Shown: positions 34,929 through 44,267, numbered from the stretch's first letter. The stretch is DNA of 64,000 nt from Adonisia turfae CCMR0081 (GCF_011009555.1 NZ_QXHD01000004.1:3300150-3364149); one strand, 5' to 3'. Program-made: numbers and translations. The notes: generated by a model from the letters alone, not told the origin.

Positions 34929-36206
34929 TTAACCCGGATGACGGATCTCGGAGTCTCGTCTAGGATAGACTCCGAGATCGGAGTGGGTCTCAACAACTGG
35001 CAACGACAATGGCAAAATCACCTTAAACGTTGTCCCTGTGCCCAGCTGGCTTTTGACCTGAATATTTCCCTGTTGGAAATCAACAAACTGTTTGACAATA
35101 CTTAGGCCTAATCCAGTACCTGGAATGTTGCTGACATTCTTGCCTCGGTGAAATGGTTCAAATAGATGGGGATAATCTTCCGGCGGAATTCCTAGCCCGT
35201 TGTCTTTGACTACAAAAACTGCCTGTTCCTTATGGCGGAATAGAGACAAATAAACAGATCTGCCATCCAGGGTGTAGCGAACAGCATTAGACAGAATATT
35301 GGTCAAAATTGAACGCAAAAGCGTTTGATCTAGTTTCGCGATCAAAGGTTTGTGTCTGCCAGTGAATTCCAACTGCCCCGTTTGTGAGGGCAGTTCTGTC
35401 AGCAGGTTGCGACAAAAGTCGACGAGATTTAGGGGCTCAGGGTTGAGGCATAAGCGCTTGGCTTCCAATTTACCAAGCACTAAAATATCGTCGATCATCT
35501 GAGTCATGCGCTCAACATTCTCTTTAATAGTCACAAGATATTGATTTTTCTGCGACTGCGATAATTTTTCGTCATACCGATTTAAAGAGGAGACTGACAG
35601 CGCAATATTATTCATTGGATTGCGAAATTCATGGCACACCATGGAGACAAATCTGGACTTGAGGTCACTCAACTCCCGCAATCGCTCATTGGCCGCATAG
35701 AGCTCGGCTGTCCGCTTTTTTACTTTGAGTTCTAAATCTTCGTTGGTCTGTTGCAAGACCGTCTCAGCCCACTTGCGTTGGCTGATATCGCGAAAGGTCA
35801 CCACCGCCCCAATCAGTTCGCCATGATCGTCGCGCATGGGCGTACTAATGTATTCCACCGGGAAACAGGTGCCATCCTTGCGCCAAAAGACTTCATCGGT
35901 AACCCTTTGCACATGCCCTTGTTGGAAAACTTCATAGATCGGACAACATTCCCTGGGATAGGGACTGCCATCAGCATGGGAATGATGGAGAACTCGATGC
36001 ATCGACTGACCGATCAAATCCTCCATCTCCCAATCGATCATGGCAGCGGCAGCTGGATTCACAAAGGTAACATTGCCCTGCAGGTCTAACCCATAGACCC
36101 CCTCGCCCACGGCGTTGAGAATTAGCTGATGTTGACGACGTAGAGCCTCAAGTTCGTCATGTTCTGAAAGGCTAGCGGCATCACGTGGTTCCATAAAGCT
36201 GTTCAA
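34929..36206 (-). CDS. PAS sensor histidine kinase
   Basis: 425 residues without membrane helices. A PAS domain lies at about 25-145 (LQGNVTFVNPAAAAMIDWEM), with HSHADGSPYPRECCPIYEVF as in PAS domains with conserved cysteines. A coiled coil follows, then HisKA with His192 (CHEFRNPMNNIALSVSSL), and the ATP-binding domain has N (ILTNILSNAVRYT), G1 (VVKDNGLGIPPEDY) and G2 (GTGLGLSIVKQF) boxes. Its stop codon abuts that of the convergent binding-protein gene with no base between. Divergent from the REC-AraC regulator 198 bp away, with which it probably forms a two-component pair controlling the cyanate genes (inference from location). Confidence 0.85.
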   Translation of the reverse strand: MNSFMEPRDAASLSEHDELEALRRQHQLILNAVGEGVYGLDLQGNVTFVNPAAAAMIDWEMEDLIGQSMHRVLHHSHADGSPYPRECCPIYEVFQQGHVQRVTDEVFWRKDGTCFPVEYISTPMRDDHGELIGAVVTFRDISQRKWAETVLQQTNEDLELKVKKRTAELYAANERLRELSDLKSRFVSMVCHEFRNPMNNIALSVSSLNRYDEKLSQSQKNQYLVTIKENVERMTQMIDDILVLGKLEAKRLCLNPEPLNLVDFCRNLLTELPSQTGQLEFTGRHKPLIAKLDQTLLRSILTNILSNAVRYTLDGRSVYLSLFRHKEQAVFVVKDNGLGIPPEDYPHLFEPFHRGKNVSNIPGTGLGLSIVKQFVDFQQGNIQVKSQLGTGTTFKVILPLSLPVVETHSDLGVYPRRDSEIRHPG

Positions 36207-36416
36207 GACTGTAGTGCACTACACCACGACTGGTTCCTAAAACCCTTAAACCTGTTAGTTAAGCATACAAAATACCCTCAGCAGAGGGTAGGCCCTTGCT
36301 GATTTATTGGAGCCATCGGTCTAAAATGATTGGTTAGAACGGGTTAGATTTGTTTTTCCTGGAGGTCAGCAACGGCAAGAGTATTATCTTAATTTCCATC
36401 TTAGATGGTAGGGGCC

Positions 36417-37193
36417 ATGGTGAAAACGATTCTGGTCATTGAAGATGAGGCCCAAACAAGAGAAATTTTTCTCCGCTGTTTGAAATTTGAAAAGTTCAAA
36501 GGCATTGGCGCAGAAAATGGGTCTACTGGCGTTAGACTAGCGACAAAACATCGTCCTGATCTGGTGGTTTGCGACATTATGATGCCAGACATGAATGGCT
36601 ATGAGGTGTTGACCTCCCTTAGAGAGAACGCGGTGACAGCTGCAATTCCATTGATCTTTTTAACGGCCAAGGTAACAATGGCAGACCTCCGACAGGGTAT
36701 GACCTTGGGGGCAGATGACTATTTGACAAAACCCTGTACGGTAGAGACTTTTTTGGATGCGATCGCATCCCGCCTAAAGCGTCAAGATGAACTTAAACGC
36801 GGGTTACAAGCAACATCTTTTATGGATGCCCAGGGTCAGGATCAGGCTACTGCTGAAACAATCTTTCCTGAATGTCCGCGACTGAACGCTGTTTTCGAAT
36901 TTATCGAAGCTCATTATCAAAAACCCATTAACTTAACCGATGTAGCTCAGGCTGTGGGCTACTCTCCTGCTTATTTAACGAATCTATCCCAAAGCCATAC
37001 AGGTCGAACGGTAAAAGCTTGGATTATTGCCCGGCGCATGGCTCAAGCTCGACAATTATTGTCCAATACGGCTGAGTCCATTAAACAAATAGCCAACTAT
37101 ATCGGCTACACCGATGCTGGCTATTTCACTCGACAATTTCGCAAGCTCCATGGCGTGACGCCACAGGTTTGGCGGAGTGGTCCCAATTCGTAA
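36417..37193 (+). CDS. response regulator with AraC-type DNA-binding domain
   Basis: 258 residues from ATG 36417; ATG 36405 and GTG 36420 are alternatives. The receiver has ILVIEDEAQTR, phospho-Asp53 in VVCDIMMPDMNGYEVL and Lys in LTKPCTVETF. A linker leads to an AraC/XylS domain with two helix-turn-helix units (INLTDVAQAVGYSPAYLTNL and ESIKQIANYIGYTDAGYFTR, then QFRKLHGVTPQVWR). It lies between the divergent histidine kinase and the cynABDS-type operon, so it is the likely activator of one or both binding-protein transcripts. Confidence 0.88.
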   Translation: MVKTILVIEDEAQTREIFLRCLKFEKFKGIGAENGSTGVRLATKHRPDLVVCDIMMPDMNGYEVLTSLRENAVTAAIPLIFLTAKVTMADLRQGMTLGADDYLTKPCTVETFLDAIASRLKRQDELKRGLQATSFMDAQGQDQATAETIFPECPRLNAVFEFIEAHYQKPINLTDVAQAVGYSPAYLTNLSQSHTGRTVKAWIIARRMAQARQLLSNTAESIKQIANYIGYTDAGYFTRQFRKLHGVTPQVWRSGPNS

Positions 37194-37442
37194 CAATCGC
37201 AACAAAACAACGCTATAAACAGCCAACAGACTTAAAAAGTCCTAGTTTTGCAAAAAATAATCCAATGTAATCCCTAGAAGTGATTGGTATAAATTTTACT
37301 ATCAAATCCCGCATATAAACTTAGTTCGTGTCCAAGTGTGGAGTTCTATGGCAAAGGACATTATCCATTTTCCCTTGGACGCCGTTTAACTTACGTGGAT
37401 AACCAATAGTCTCAGTCAACGCTAGTTAAGGTGAGTAATCCT

Positions 37443-39083
37443 ATGGTTTTAACCTCCGCACAAACTGATCAAGGGTGGAACAATCTAAATTGCGATCGCG
37501 GCAATCTCACCGATTTTCAGACGGCCTGCGTCATCTGTGGTGGAGCTCATCTGACCCATTCCCATTGGGAATTCTTACAAACCATGCCCCAGGACCCAGT
37601 GGAGATGGTGGATGACCTGATGAAGATGGGGCTGTATAAGGATCAGCAGCTGCGAGCTGCCGATAATGTCAACGCCTACGAGCTCCGCAAGACTCTGTTG
37701 CTCAAAGCAGCGGGCAAAGGTGATCCAAAGCGTGAAAAATTGGTGCTGGCCCTGGCAAGACAAGCGGGCGGGATTGAAAATGCGTTTGCAGCGGCCTTTG
37801 GCCCCCAAGCCGGACTGTTCTTTACCGATGCCATTCGCAACAGCCGATTTACCCGTCGAGAGTTTCTTAAGAACTTAGCCATTGGTGCGGCACTAGTGAC
37901 CCTCAGCAACTGTGGCCCTAATTCCCAGCAAGCGGCAGAAGAAGAAGATGCCGCCGCTCCGGTGGATGTCTCCAACCTGGAGAAAACGGATCTCAAGATT
38001 GGTTTTATTCCCATTACCTGTGCTACACCCATTATTATGTCCGAGCCTTTGGGCTTCTACGCCAAGTATGGGTTTAATGCCGAGGTTGTCAAGATGCCCA
38101 GTTGGGGGGCCGTACGAGACTCTGCCATTGCTGGAGAATTGGACGCTTATCATATGCTTGCACCGATGCCAATTGCCATGACCCTGGGCCTAGGGTCTGC
38201 ATCCTTTGGTGTCAAACTCGCTAGCATTGAAAATATTAATGGACAGGCCATTACAGTTGCCGAACGCTATAAGGGACAGATCAACGGTCCAGCGGACTTT
38301 AAGGGCTTTACCATCGGCGTCCCGTTCCCCTATTCCATGCATAATCTGTTGCTGCGCTACTATCTAGCAACTGGGGGTATCGACCCCGATGTGGATGTTA
38401 AGATTCGCCCCGTGCCGCCACCGGATAGCATTGCCCAGTTGATTGCTGGAGATATTGACGCTTACTTAATGCCCGATCCCTTTAATCAGCGTGCCGTCTT
38501 TGAAGGGGCTGGGTTTATCTTTAAGCTGACTAAAGACCTATGGCCAGGTCATCCCTGCTGTGCGTTTGCCGCTAGCGATCAGTGGATTGATGCCAATCCC
38601 AATACCTTTAGAGCGCTGAATAAGTCCATCATTGAAGCGGCTGGCTATGCTCGTGATCCGGCGAATCGTCCTGAAATTGCTAAGGCAATCTCCGAGAGAG
38701 CATTTCTTAATCAGCCAGTTGAGGTGGTTGAGGCTGTGCTGACCGGTAACTTTGAGGATGGTCAAGGTAACACCCTGAGTGTGCCGGATCGAATTGACTT
38801 TGATCCATATCCCTGGCAGAGTTTTGCCAACTGGATTTCTTCGCAACTGGTGCGTTGGGATTTACAAGGGGATGGTAAAGCTAATCAGGTTATTACCAGC
38901 GAAACCTATAATCAGATCGGGAAAGATATTTTCTTAACTGACTTAGCTAGAGAGTTAGCTCAGGAGGTGGGGCTTAACCCACCGGAAGATATTTACCGCA
39001 CTGAGACCCTTGAATTCGATACCTTTGACCCTGCTGATCCAGCAGCTTATGTCAAAGAGCAAATTGATAAAAATGGTGTTTAA
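37443..39083 (+). CDS. cynA: cyanate/nitrate-type ABC transporter binding lipoprotein (paralogue 2)
   Basis: 546 residues from ATG 37443, which has AAGGTGAG ten bases upstream. Binding domain residues 165-546 (LKIGFIPITCATPIIMSEPL; GDIDAYLMPDPFNQR) belong to the NrtA/CmpA/CynA group. As in the upstream paralogue, an internal twin-arginine/lipobox signal (TRREFLKNLAIGAALVTLSN, then Cys157) follows a 137-residue extension with CVICGGAHLTHSHW. The paralogues are similar along the whole length. It is followed after 36 bp by the permease gene, and the operon ends in cyanase, so cyanate is the best guess for the substrate. Confidence 0.85.
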   Translation: MVLTSAQTDQGWNNLNCDRGNLTDFQTACVICGGAHLTHSHWEFLQTMPQDPVEMVDDLMKMGLYKDQQLRAADNVNAYELRKTLLLKAAGKGDPKREKLVLALARQAGGIENAFAAAFGPQAGLFFTDAIRNSRFTRREFLKNLAIGAALVTLSNCGPNSQQAAEEEDAAAPVDVSNLEKTDLKIGFIPITCATPIIMSEPLGFYAKYGFNAEVVKMPSWGAVRDSAIAGELDAYHMLAPMPIAMTLGLGSASFGVKLASIENINGQAITVAERYKGQINGPADFKGFTIGVPFPYSMHNLLLRYYLATGGIDPDVDVKIRPVPPPDSIAQLIAGDIDAYLMPDPFNQRAVFEGAGFIFKLTKDLWPGHPCCAFAASDQWIDANPNTFRALNKSIIEAAGYARDPANRPEIAKAISERAFLNQPVEVVEAVLTGNFEDGQGNTLSVPDRIDFDPYPWQSFANWISSQLVRWDLQGDGKANQVITSETYNQIGKDIFLTDLARELAQEVGLNPPEDIYRTETLEFDTFDPADPAAYVKEQIDKNGV

Positions 39084-39119
39084 GTTCAGCGGTCAGATCT
39101 TGAAGGAGGTGCAGATTAC

Positions 39120-39959
39120 ATGGCCTTAAGTAAGCCAGCTTTAAATAAAGTTAATGGCGTTGACAGTAGGTCCCCATGGCTTAATGAGAATGTCAAGGCG
39201 TTGGGACTATTTGTTATTTCGCTCATTCTTTTCTTAGTGTTTTGGGAAGTTGGTGCCAACCTGAAGTTGTTTGCTAAAGGGATGCCCACTGCTTCTAAAA
39301 CGTTGCAAGAACTATGGTGGTGGACTACTCATCCCTTTTTTGATAATGGCCCCAACGATTTAGGCATTGGGTGGAATTTATTAATTAGTTTGCGACGTGT
39401 GGCAATTGGTTACATTTTAGCCTCTGCGATCGCAGTTCCCCTGGGCATTCTCATTGGCATTTCACCCATTGCCTACAAAGCCTTTAACCCTTATGTACAG
39501 CTCCTAAAACCAGTCTCGCCGCTAGCCTGGTTACCTTTAGGGCTCTACATATTTCGAGATTCCGAAAAAACGGGCGTCTTTATCATTTTGATCTCCAGTA
39601 TCTGGCCAACGCTGATTAATACAGCCTTTGGTGTCGCCAATGTAAGTCCAGAGTATCTAGATGTCTCCAAAACATTGGGAGCATCAAGGTTGCGGACCAT
39701 CTTTAAGGTGATTATTCCAGCTGCTCTACCCAATATTGTCTCCGGTTTACGGATCAGTATGGGCATCGCCTGGTTGGTGATTGTGGCGGCTGAAATGCTT
39801 TTAGGGACCGGGTTAGGCTACTTTATATGGAATGAATGGAATAATCTCTATATTCCGAATATTCTAGTTGCGATTTTCATCATCGGTCTGGTTGGGCTCA
39901 TCTTAGACAGTATGTTTGGTGCCCTAGAAAAATTTGTTGCGTTTGGGCGTAAAGCATGA
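39120..39959 (+). CDS. cynB: cyanate/nitrate-type ABC transporter permease
   Basis: 279 residues with about six membrane helices. The EAA-type loop reads [20 protein letters not shown], normal for the NrtB/CmpB/SsuC group. [17 protein letters not shown] is also typical of NrtB. A good ribosome binding site (GAAGGAGG) precedes ATG 39120. It overlaps the ATPase gene by four bases (ATGA), which points to translational coupling. Confidence 0.9.
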   Translation: MALSKPALNKVNGVDSRSPWLNENVKALGLFVISLILFLVFWEVGANLKLFAKGMPTASKTLQELWWWTTHPFFDNGPNDLGIGWNLLISLRRVAIGYILASAIAVPLGILIGISPIAYKAFNPYVQLLKPVSPLAWLPLGLYIFRDSEKTGVFIILISSIWPTLINTAFGVANVSPEYLDVSKTLGASRLRTIFKVIIPAALPNIVSGLRISMGIAWLVIVAAEMLLGTGLGYFIWNEWNNLYIPNILVAIFIIGLVGLILDSMFGALEKFVAFGRKA

Positions 39960-40855
39960 GCATTGCTTCCGTCAATTATTCCAATAATGGTGCCGTATCT
40001 CCTGAACCTGAATTTCCTTCGGCCCAGCTTTCCATTCGGAATGTTACCAAGGTGTTTGCAGGCAAACGGGATATCTTCAGTAGGTTGTCAGGTAAGACAA
40101 CCCGAGATTTTGTCGCCATTGAAGACATCAGTTTAGACATAGAACCTAATACATTTGTCTCTATCATTGGTCCTTCGGGCTGTGGTAAGTCGACATTGCT
40201 CAATATGGTGGCCGGGCTATCCCCCGTTACTGGGGGTGAAATATTGCTGAATGGTCACCCCATTCAAGGGCCTGGTCCTGATCGAGGCATGGTTTTTCAG
40301 AACTATGCCCTGATGCCCTGGATGACCGTTGAAGAGAATATTCGGTTTGCGGTTGAAACCGTTTTTCCCAAGCTGTCACCCAAGCAAAGGACTCGCACCA
40401 TTAAAGAGCAGATCCAGTTAGTGGGGCTGGTAGGGGCGGAGAAAAAGCATCCCCATGAACTTTCAGGAGGGATGCGGCAAAGGGTCGGCATTGCTCGTGC
40501 TTTGGCTATTAATCCTCAGATTTTACTGATGGATGAGCCCTTTGGAGCCCTGGATGCCTTAACTCGTGGCTTCCTACAGAGTGAAGTTGAGCGCATTTGG
40601 GAACAACACCGGAAGACAGTCATCATGATCACCCACAGTATTGAGGAAGCCTTACTGCTGTCGGATCGCATTGTGATGATGACTCGGGGGCCAGCTGCTC
40701 GCATTGACGAGATCCTCGAAGTCCCATTCCCCCGACCTCGCGATCGAGAAACCATCGATCAGCATCCGGCCTACCACGATCTTAAGGCCGAAATGGAACA
40801 CCATCTGTTCCGTGAAACCCGTGCTGTTGAAGAGTCTCGTATCCAGGTTAAATAA
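39956..40855 (+). CDS. cynD: cyanate/nitrate-type ABC transporter ATPase
   Basis: 299 residues. Walker [12 protein letters not shown]-loop [13 protein letters not shown], signature LSGGMRQR, Walker [13 protein letters not shown] and the switch His ([10 protein letters not shown]) are all intact. Overall similarity is to NrtD/CynD. It has a short N-terminal extension and an insertion ([14 protein letters not shown]) after the first strand, as is usual in this group. It starts within the end of the permease gene. Confidence 0.9.
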   Translation: MSIASVNYSNNGAVSPEPEFPSAQLSIRNVTKVFAGKRDIFSRLSGKTTRDFVAIEDISLDIEPNTFVSIIGPSGCGKSTLLNMVAGLSPVTGGEILLNGHPIQGPGPDRGMVFQNYALMPWMTVEENIRFAVETVFPKLSPKQRTRTIKEQIQLVGLVGAEKKHPHELSGGMRQRVGIARALAINPQILLMDEPFGALDALTRGFLQSEVERIWEQHRKTVIMITHSIEEALLLSDRIVMMTRGPAARIDEILEVPFPRPRDRETIDQHPAYHDLKAEMEHHLFRETRAVEESRIQVK

Positions 40856-40915
40856 TTAGAGCTGCGTTAAGCGTTATTCCTGTTTAAGTTTTGCAATCAA
40901 GAGGTGATTTTTGCG

Positions 40916-41359
40916 ATGGCTATTTCTGAAATCTCTGCCAAGTTTCTCGCAGCCAAGAAAGCCAAAGGGGTATCATTTGCCGATTTGGAAGCCAAGCTAG
41001 GCTACGACGAAGTCTGGATTGCATCAGTACTGTATCGTCAGGCTAGTGCTTCAGAAGAAGAAGCCACCAAAATTGTTGAAGCTTTGGGCCTGGGAGCAGA
41101 ATATGTTGAGTATCTCACTGAGTGTCCTGTAAAAGGTGGTCTAGACCCACTTGTGCCCACTGACCCCCTGATTTATCGCTTCTATGAAATTATGCAGGTT
41201 TATGGCATGCCGGTTAAGGCAGTGGTCCATGAGAAGTTTGGTGATGGCATCATGAGTGCGATTGATTTCTCCATTGATGTGGAGAAGGAAGAAGATCCCA
41301 AGGGCGATCGGGTGAAGGTGATCATGTGTGGCAAATTCTTGCCCTACAAGAAGTGGTAA
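40916..41359 (+). CDS. cynS: cyanase (cyanate hydratase)
   Basis: 147 residues from ATG 40916; GAGGTG lies 11 bases upstream and a GTG at 40904 is a less likely start. Cyanase converts cyanate and bicarbonate to ammonia and CO2. The catalytic residues known from E. coli (Arg96, Glu99, Ser122) correspond to Arg88, Glu91 ([11 protein letters not shown]) and Ser114 (GIMSAIDF), with constant offset of eight. The C-terminus ([13 protein letters not shown]) is typical. It is the last gene of the transporter operon and defines its substrate. Confidence 0.95.
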   Translation: MAISEISAKFLAAKKAKGVSFADLEAKLGYDEVWIASVLYRQASASEEEATKIVEALGLGAEYVEYLTECPVKGGLDPLVPTDPLIYRFYEIMQVYGMPVKAVVHEKFGDGIMSAIDFSIDVEKEEDPKGDRVKVIMCGKFLPYKKW

Positions 41360-41372
41360 GACAAACATAAAT

Positions 41373-41406
41373 GTTAGGGGTATACAGCTAGCTGTGCGCC
41401 CCTAAC
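41373..41406 (+). other. nested hairpin after cynS
   Basis: GTTAGGGG at 41373-41380 pairs with CCCCTAAC at 41399-41406, and inside lies the palindrome ACAGCTAGCTGT. It starts 13 bp after the cynS stop. No U-run follows, so it may protect the 3' end of the message. Confidence 0.5.
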
Positions 41407-41600
41407 GCATGCATATTCAGCAAGAGTTGTTGTGTTAGCAGCCTTAGCTGGAGTCTTTCATGGCTTTGCCTACGGGGAAGGGATCTGATTATCATTTTGA
41501 TCATCTGTTGTGATGGGCTAGTGTTGTTACCAGAGTAAATATTTCTATCCCCTCTACTCTCATTTTGCTTTCTTTCGAGGGCTGACTATTACCCAATCAT

Positions 41601-41638
41601 AGTGGCGCTTCTCCCTGGACCAGAAGCGCCACTTTTTT
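41601..41638 (+). terminator. intrinsic terminator
   Basis: AGTGGCGCTTCT, a nine-base loop and AGAAGCGCCACT are followed by TTTTT. It is 240 bp after cynS and probably ends the cyanate operon. Confidence 0.85.
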
Positions 41639-41663
41639 AGTAGTACTAAATTAGTACTACTAA
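41637..41663. repeat. 27-bp palindrome
   Basis: TTAGTAGTACTAA, one A, then TTAGTACTACTAA: a perfect 13-bp inverted repeat with a single central base, right after the terminator and 60 bp past the stop of the convergent TetR gene. Confidence 0.8.
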
Positions 41664-41722
41664 CAGCAAATCTGCATTCAGTGTGTTGTTAAGCTTTCTC
41701 TAAATTCAGCAGTAACGTGTTC

Positions 41723-42406
41723 CTAAACTAAACTATCAGAGGTTTTACGAAAACTATCGAGGCTATTAAGCAGCAACTCTAGACCAAACTCAAAGTCATG
41801 AATGCCGTTATACCGACCATCCATGACATAATGCGTGAGCTTGTTCAAGTAAGGATAGGTGTCTACTGGGAGCATGGCAACATGCTGCTGCGCTGCCTCT
41901 ACATACTCTGCTTCTTCAAAGGGAAAATTCAACTTCTGTAGGGTAAAACCATAAATATGGCTATCGATGGCATTCCACACATGATCCGCCATTTCAAATG
42001 AAAAGCCCGCCTCCACCAGGCAGCCCAGGGTGGCATCCACATAGCGCAACATTGCTGGCCCCACATTGGCCCGTGACACTATAGCCATGGTTGCCCAAGG
42101 GTGACGCAACAAGACCCTATGGGCTGATATCGCCCGACTGCGCATCGCTGTTTTCCAGTCCACTGCCACATCAGGCACCTCTATCTCACTGGCAACAATA
42201 TCCACCATGCCGTCTATCAAGTCATCCTTATTGGCCACATGGTTATAGAGCGACATAGCCTTCACCCCCAGCTGCTGGGCAAGCTTTCGCATCGAAAGCG
42301 CATCGATGCCATGGTCATCGGCCAATTGCATGGCCGCTGCTAATATCCGTTCGCGGTTTAACGGAAACGATGGGGATGTATCTGTGGCATTCGTCTTTTT
42401 GCCCAT
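41723..42406 (-). CDS. TetR family transcriptional regulator
   Basis: 227 residues. The N-terminal helix-turn-helix (RERILAAAMQLADDHGIDAL then SMRKLAQQLGVKAMSLYNHV) is of the TetR type, and the rest (about 85-215) is a helical ligand domain of the TetR_C_11-like kind, with a long first helix DIVASEIEVPDVAVDWKTAM. It is divergent from the alcohol dehydrogenase gene, and two palindromes lie between them, so it most likely represses both itself and that gene. Confidence 0.88.
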   Translation of the reverse strand: MGKKTNATDTSPSFPLNRERILAAAMQLADDHGIDALSMRKLAQQLGVKAMSLYNHVANKDDLIDGMVDIVASEIEVPDVAVDWKTAMRSRAISAHRVLLRHPWATMAIVSRANVGPAMLRYVDATLGCLVEAGFSFEMADHVWNAIDSHIYGFTLQKLNFPFEEAEYVEAAQQHVAMLPVDTYPYLNKLTHYVMDGRYNGIHDFEFGLELLLNSLDSFRKTSDSLV

Positions 42407-42485
42407 TTAGCTTTTCTTTAGATCAACCCTAACCCTTCACCATTCAGCTGTTTTTAAACATTTGGCTCGATGCACATCTTGACAT

Positions 42486-42518
42486 ACTTACAGCGTAAGT
42501 TAAACTTACAGTGTAAGT
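42486..42518. promoter_or_regulatory. paired palindromic operators for the TetR regulator
   Basis: ACTTACAGCGTAAGT at 42486-42500 and ACTTACAGTGTAAGT at 42504-42518 differ at one base; both have the half site ACTTAC. Their centres are 18 bp apart, so dimers would bind almost on one face. They lie 80 bp from the regulator start and about 92 bp from the dehydrogenase start. Confidence 0.8.
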
Positions 42519-42609
42519 TGAGAATTTGAGACACTCAGCGCTGATATTGGCTATGCAGCCTGCGCTGCGCTCATCTGCAAAACGACTCTTCGCATGGGAG
42601 AGACCCATT

Positions 42610-43668
42610 ATGCAAACGCTAAAGACCTCTGCCTCCGTTCAAGGAAACACGTTGGAAAGTGACAAAATGAAGGCCATTGTCCAAGACGAATATGGTTCGA
42701 CCGATGTCCTGCGACTAGAGGATGTGGACAAGCCAGTTCCACAGGATAATCAGGTGTTGGTCCGTGTTTATGCATCATCTGTCAATGCAGGGGACTGGCA
42801 TTTGATGCGTGGCACGCCATTTTTAATCCGGTTAATGTTTGGCGGAATTTTGAAGCCCAACATTAAAACCCTTGGGGCAGATGTGGCAGGATCTGTAGAA
42901 GCCGTTGGCAATGATGTGACGCAGTTTAAGCCAGGGGATCAGGTGTTTGGAGATGTGTCCGAATATGGGTTTGGTGCGTTTGCTGAGTATGTCTGTGTGC
43001 CACAGGATGCCTTGGTGCTAAAACCCTCCACCGTACCTTTTGCCGTCGCTGCCGCCATGCCTGCTGCTGCCATGGCTGCGCTTCAAGCCCTGCGCGATTG
43101 TGGGCAGATTCAACCAGGGCAGAAGGTTTTAATCAATGGTGCGTCTGGGGGGGTGGGGTCGTTTGCGGTGCAGATTGCTAAGGCATTTGGCACTGAAGTA
43201 ACGGGAGTGTGTAGTACAAGCAAGGTGGAGATGGTGCGATCGCAAGGTGCCGATCACGTCATCGACTATACCAAAACCGACTGCACCCAAGCAGAGTCTC
43301 AGTACGATCTCATTCTTGATGCTGCCGCCTATCGCTCGGTATCTGACTTTTTACCTGCCTTAAAACCGGGCGGCACCTATGTCATGATCGGGGGTGCCAC
43401 CGGATCATTCTTTCAGGCAATGCTGCTGGGGCCTTGGTTAGCAAAGCGCAGGGGGTGCAATGTGAAATGTCTGGAGATGAAACCCAATCATGATGATCTG
43501 GTCACTGTGGGAGAGCTGATGGTTGCTGGCAAGATTATGCCTTTTATTGATCGTACCTTTGGCCTGGATGAGGTACCTGCCGCCATGCGTCACGTTGAAC
43601 AGCGTCAGGTGCAAGGAAAAGTTGTCATTAACATCGGGGAAGAGAGCCCATGCACGACTGCCCGCTAG
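42610..43668 (+). CDS. NAD(P)-dependent alcohol dehydrogenase / quinone oxidoreductase (MDR family)
   Basis: 352 residues from ATG 42610, after GGGAGAG; an upstream ATG is in frame but has no binding site. The catalytic core begins MKAIVQDEYGSTDVLRLEDV. LGADVAGSVEAVGNDV and the cofactor loop GASGGVGSFAVQIAKAFG are typical of zinc-free medium-chain dehydrogenases of the zeta-crystallin/quinone reductase type. No zinc-ligand Cys set is seen. It is likely induced when the TetR regulator binds a reactive or lipophilic ligand (inference). The end overlaps the gluconokinase start by 19 bp. Confidence 0.85.
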   Translation: MQTLKTSASVQGNTLESDKMKAIVQDEYGSTDVLRLEDVDKPVPQDNQVLVRVYASSVNAGDWHLMRGTPFLIRLMFGGILKPNIKTLGADVAGSVEAVGNDVTQFKPGDQVFGDVSEYGFGAFAEYVCVPQDALVLKPSTVPFAVAAAMPAAAMAALQALRDCGQIQPGQKVLINGASGGVGSFAVQIAKAFGTEVTGVCSTSKVEMVRSQGADHVIDYTKTDCTQAESQYDLILDAAAYRSVSDFLPALKPGGTYVMIGGATGSFFQAMLLGPWLAKRRGCNVKCLEMKPNHDDLVTVGELMVAGKIMPFIDRTFGLDEVPAAMRHVEQRQVQGKVVINIGEESPCTTAR

Positions 43669-44267
43669 TCTGGATAATTATGGGTGTTGCTGGTTCGGGT
43701 AAAACGCTAGTGGGGCGGATGCTGGCTGAGCGTCTAGAAAGCGACTTTTTAGAAGGGGATCGGCGGCACCCGTTATCCAATATTCATAAAATGTCTTCGC
43801 AGCAGCCTCTCGACGATGGAGATCGTCAGCAGTGGCTGTTAGAAATTCAAGGGGATATGCACCGGGCAATTGCCAAAAACCGCGAGACCGTCATCACCTG
43901 TTCTGCGTTAAAGGTCGCCTACAGAGAACAACTTTCCGCTTTAGATCGCGTTCAGCTAGTGTGGCTTGATGTGCCCAAGGCAGAGCTAGAGCGGCGACTG
44001 CTCAGGCGGTCAAATCACTATATGAAGCCTGAAATGTTGGCGAGTCAGTTCGCGACCTTGGAACCCATTGCTCCAGACGAGACTGTAATTACGGTCGATG
44101 GCCGTTTGTTGCCCACCAGGATTGTTGACGAATTGTTGAACCAGGCCACGTGGTTGTTTCCAGATTTAGAAAAGCCTTGGTGGAAGAGAGCTGGAGGAGA
44201 CGACTCAACTAATTCTGATGTGGGTGACGCTGTCATGTATTCAGACATTTATGGCGATGATTTCTAA
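43650..44267 (+). CDS. gluconokinase
   Basis: 205 residues. P-loop GVAGSGKT at 12-19, then FLEGDRRHPLSNIHKMSSQQ (the D-x-H-x(4)-N-x-x-K-M substrate motif with one change, GD-x-x-HP), PLDDGDRQQWL and VITCSALKVAYREQL identify the GntK family, which phosphorylates gluconate to 6-phosphogluconate. Most members end near 170 residues; here about 35 extra hydrophilic residues follow. It is translationally coupled to the dehydrogenase, so the pair probably shares one regulator. Confidence 0.88.
   Translation: MHDCPLVWIIMGVAGSGKTLVGRMLAERLESDFLEGDRRHPLSNIHKMSSQQPLDDGDRQQWLLEIQGDMHRAIAKNRETVITCSALKVAYREQLSALDRVQLVWLDVPKAELERRLLRRSNHYMKPEMLASQFATLEPIAPDETVITVDGRLLPTRIVDELLNQATWLFPDLEKPWWKRAGGDDSTNSDVGDAVMYSDIYGDDF

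Larger units (their letters stand above)
41360..41722. other. intergenic region after cynS
   Basis: No gene. It holds three dyad structures listed separately: a nested hairpin just after cynS, a terminator, and a 27-bp palindrome directly after the terminator. The remainder shows nothing I can interpret. Confidence 0.6.

Noticed and set aside
37288..37300. GTATAAATTTTAC upstream of the second binding-protein gene as a second NtcA site
   Set aside because: The spacing between GTA and TAC is seven bases, not eight, and no good -10 element is placed downstream.
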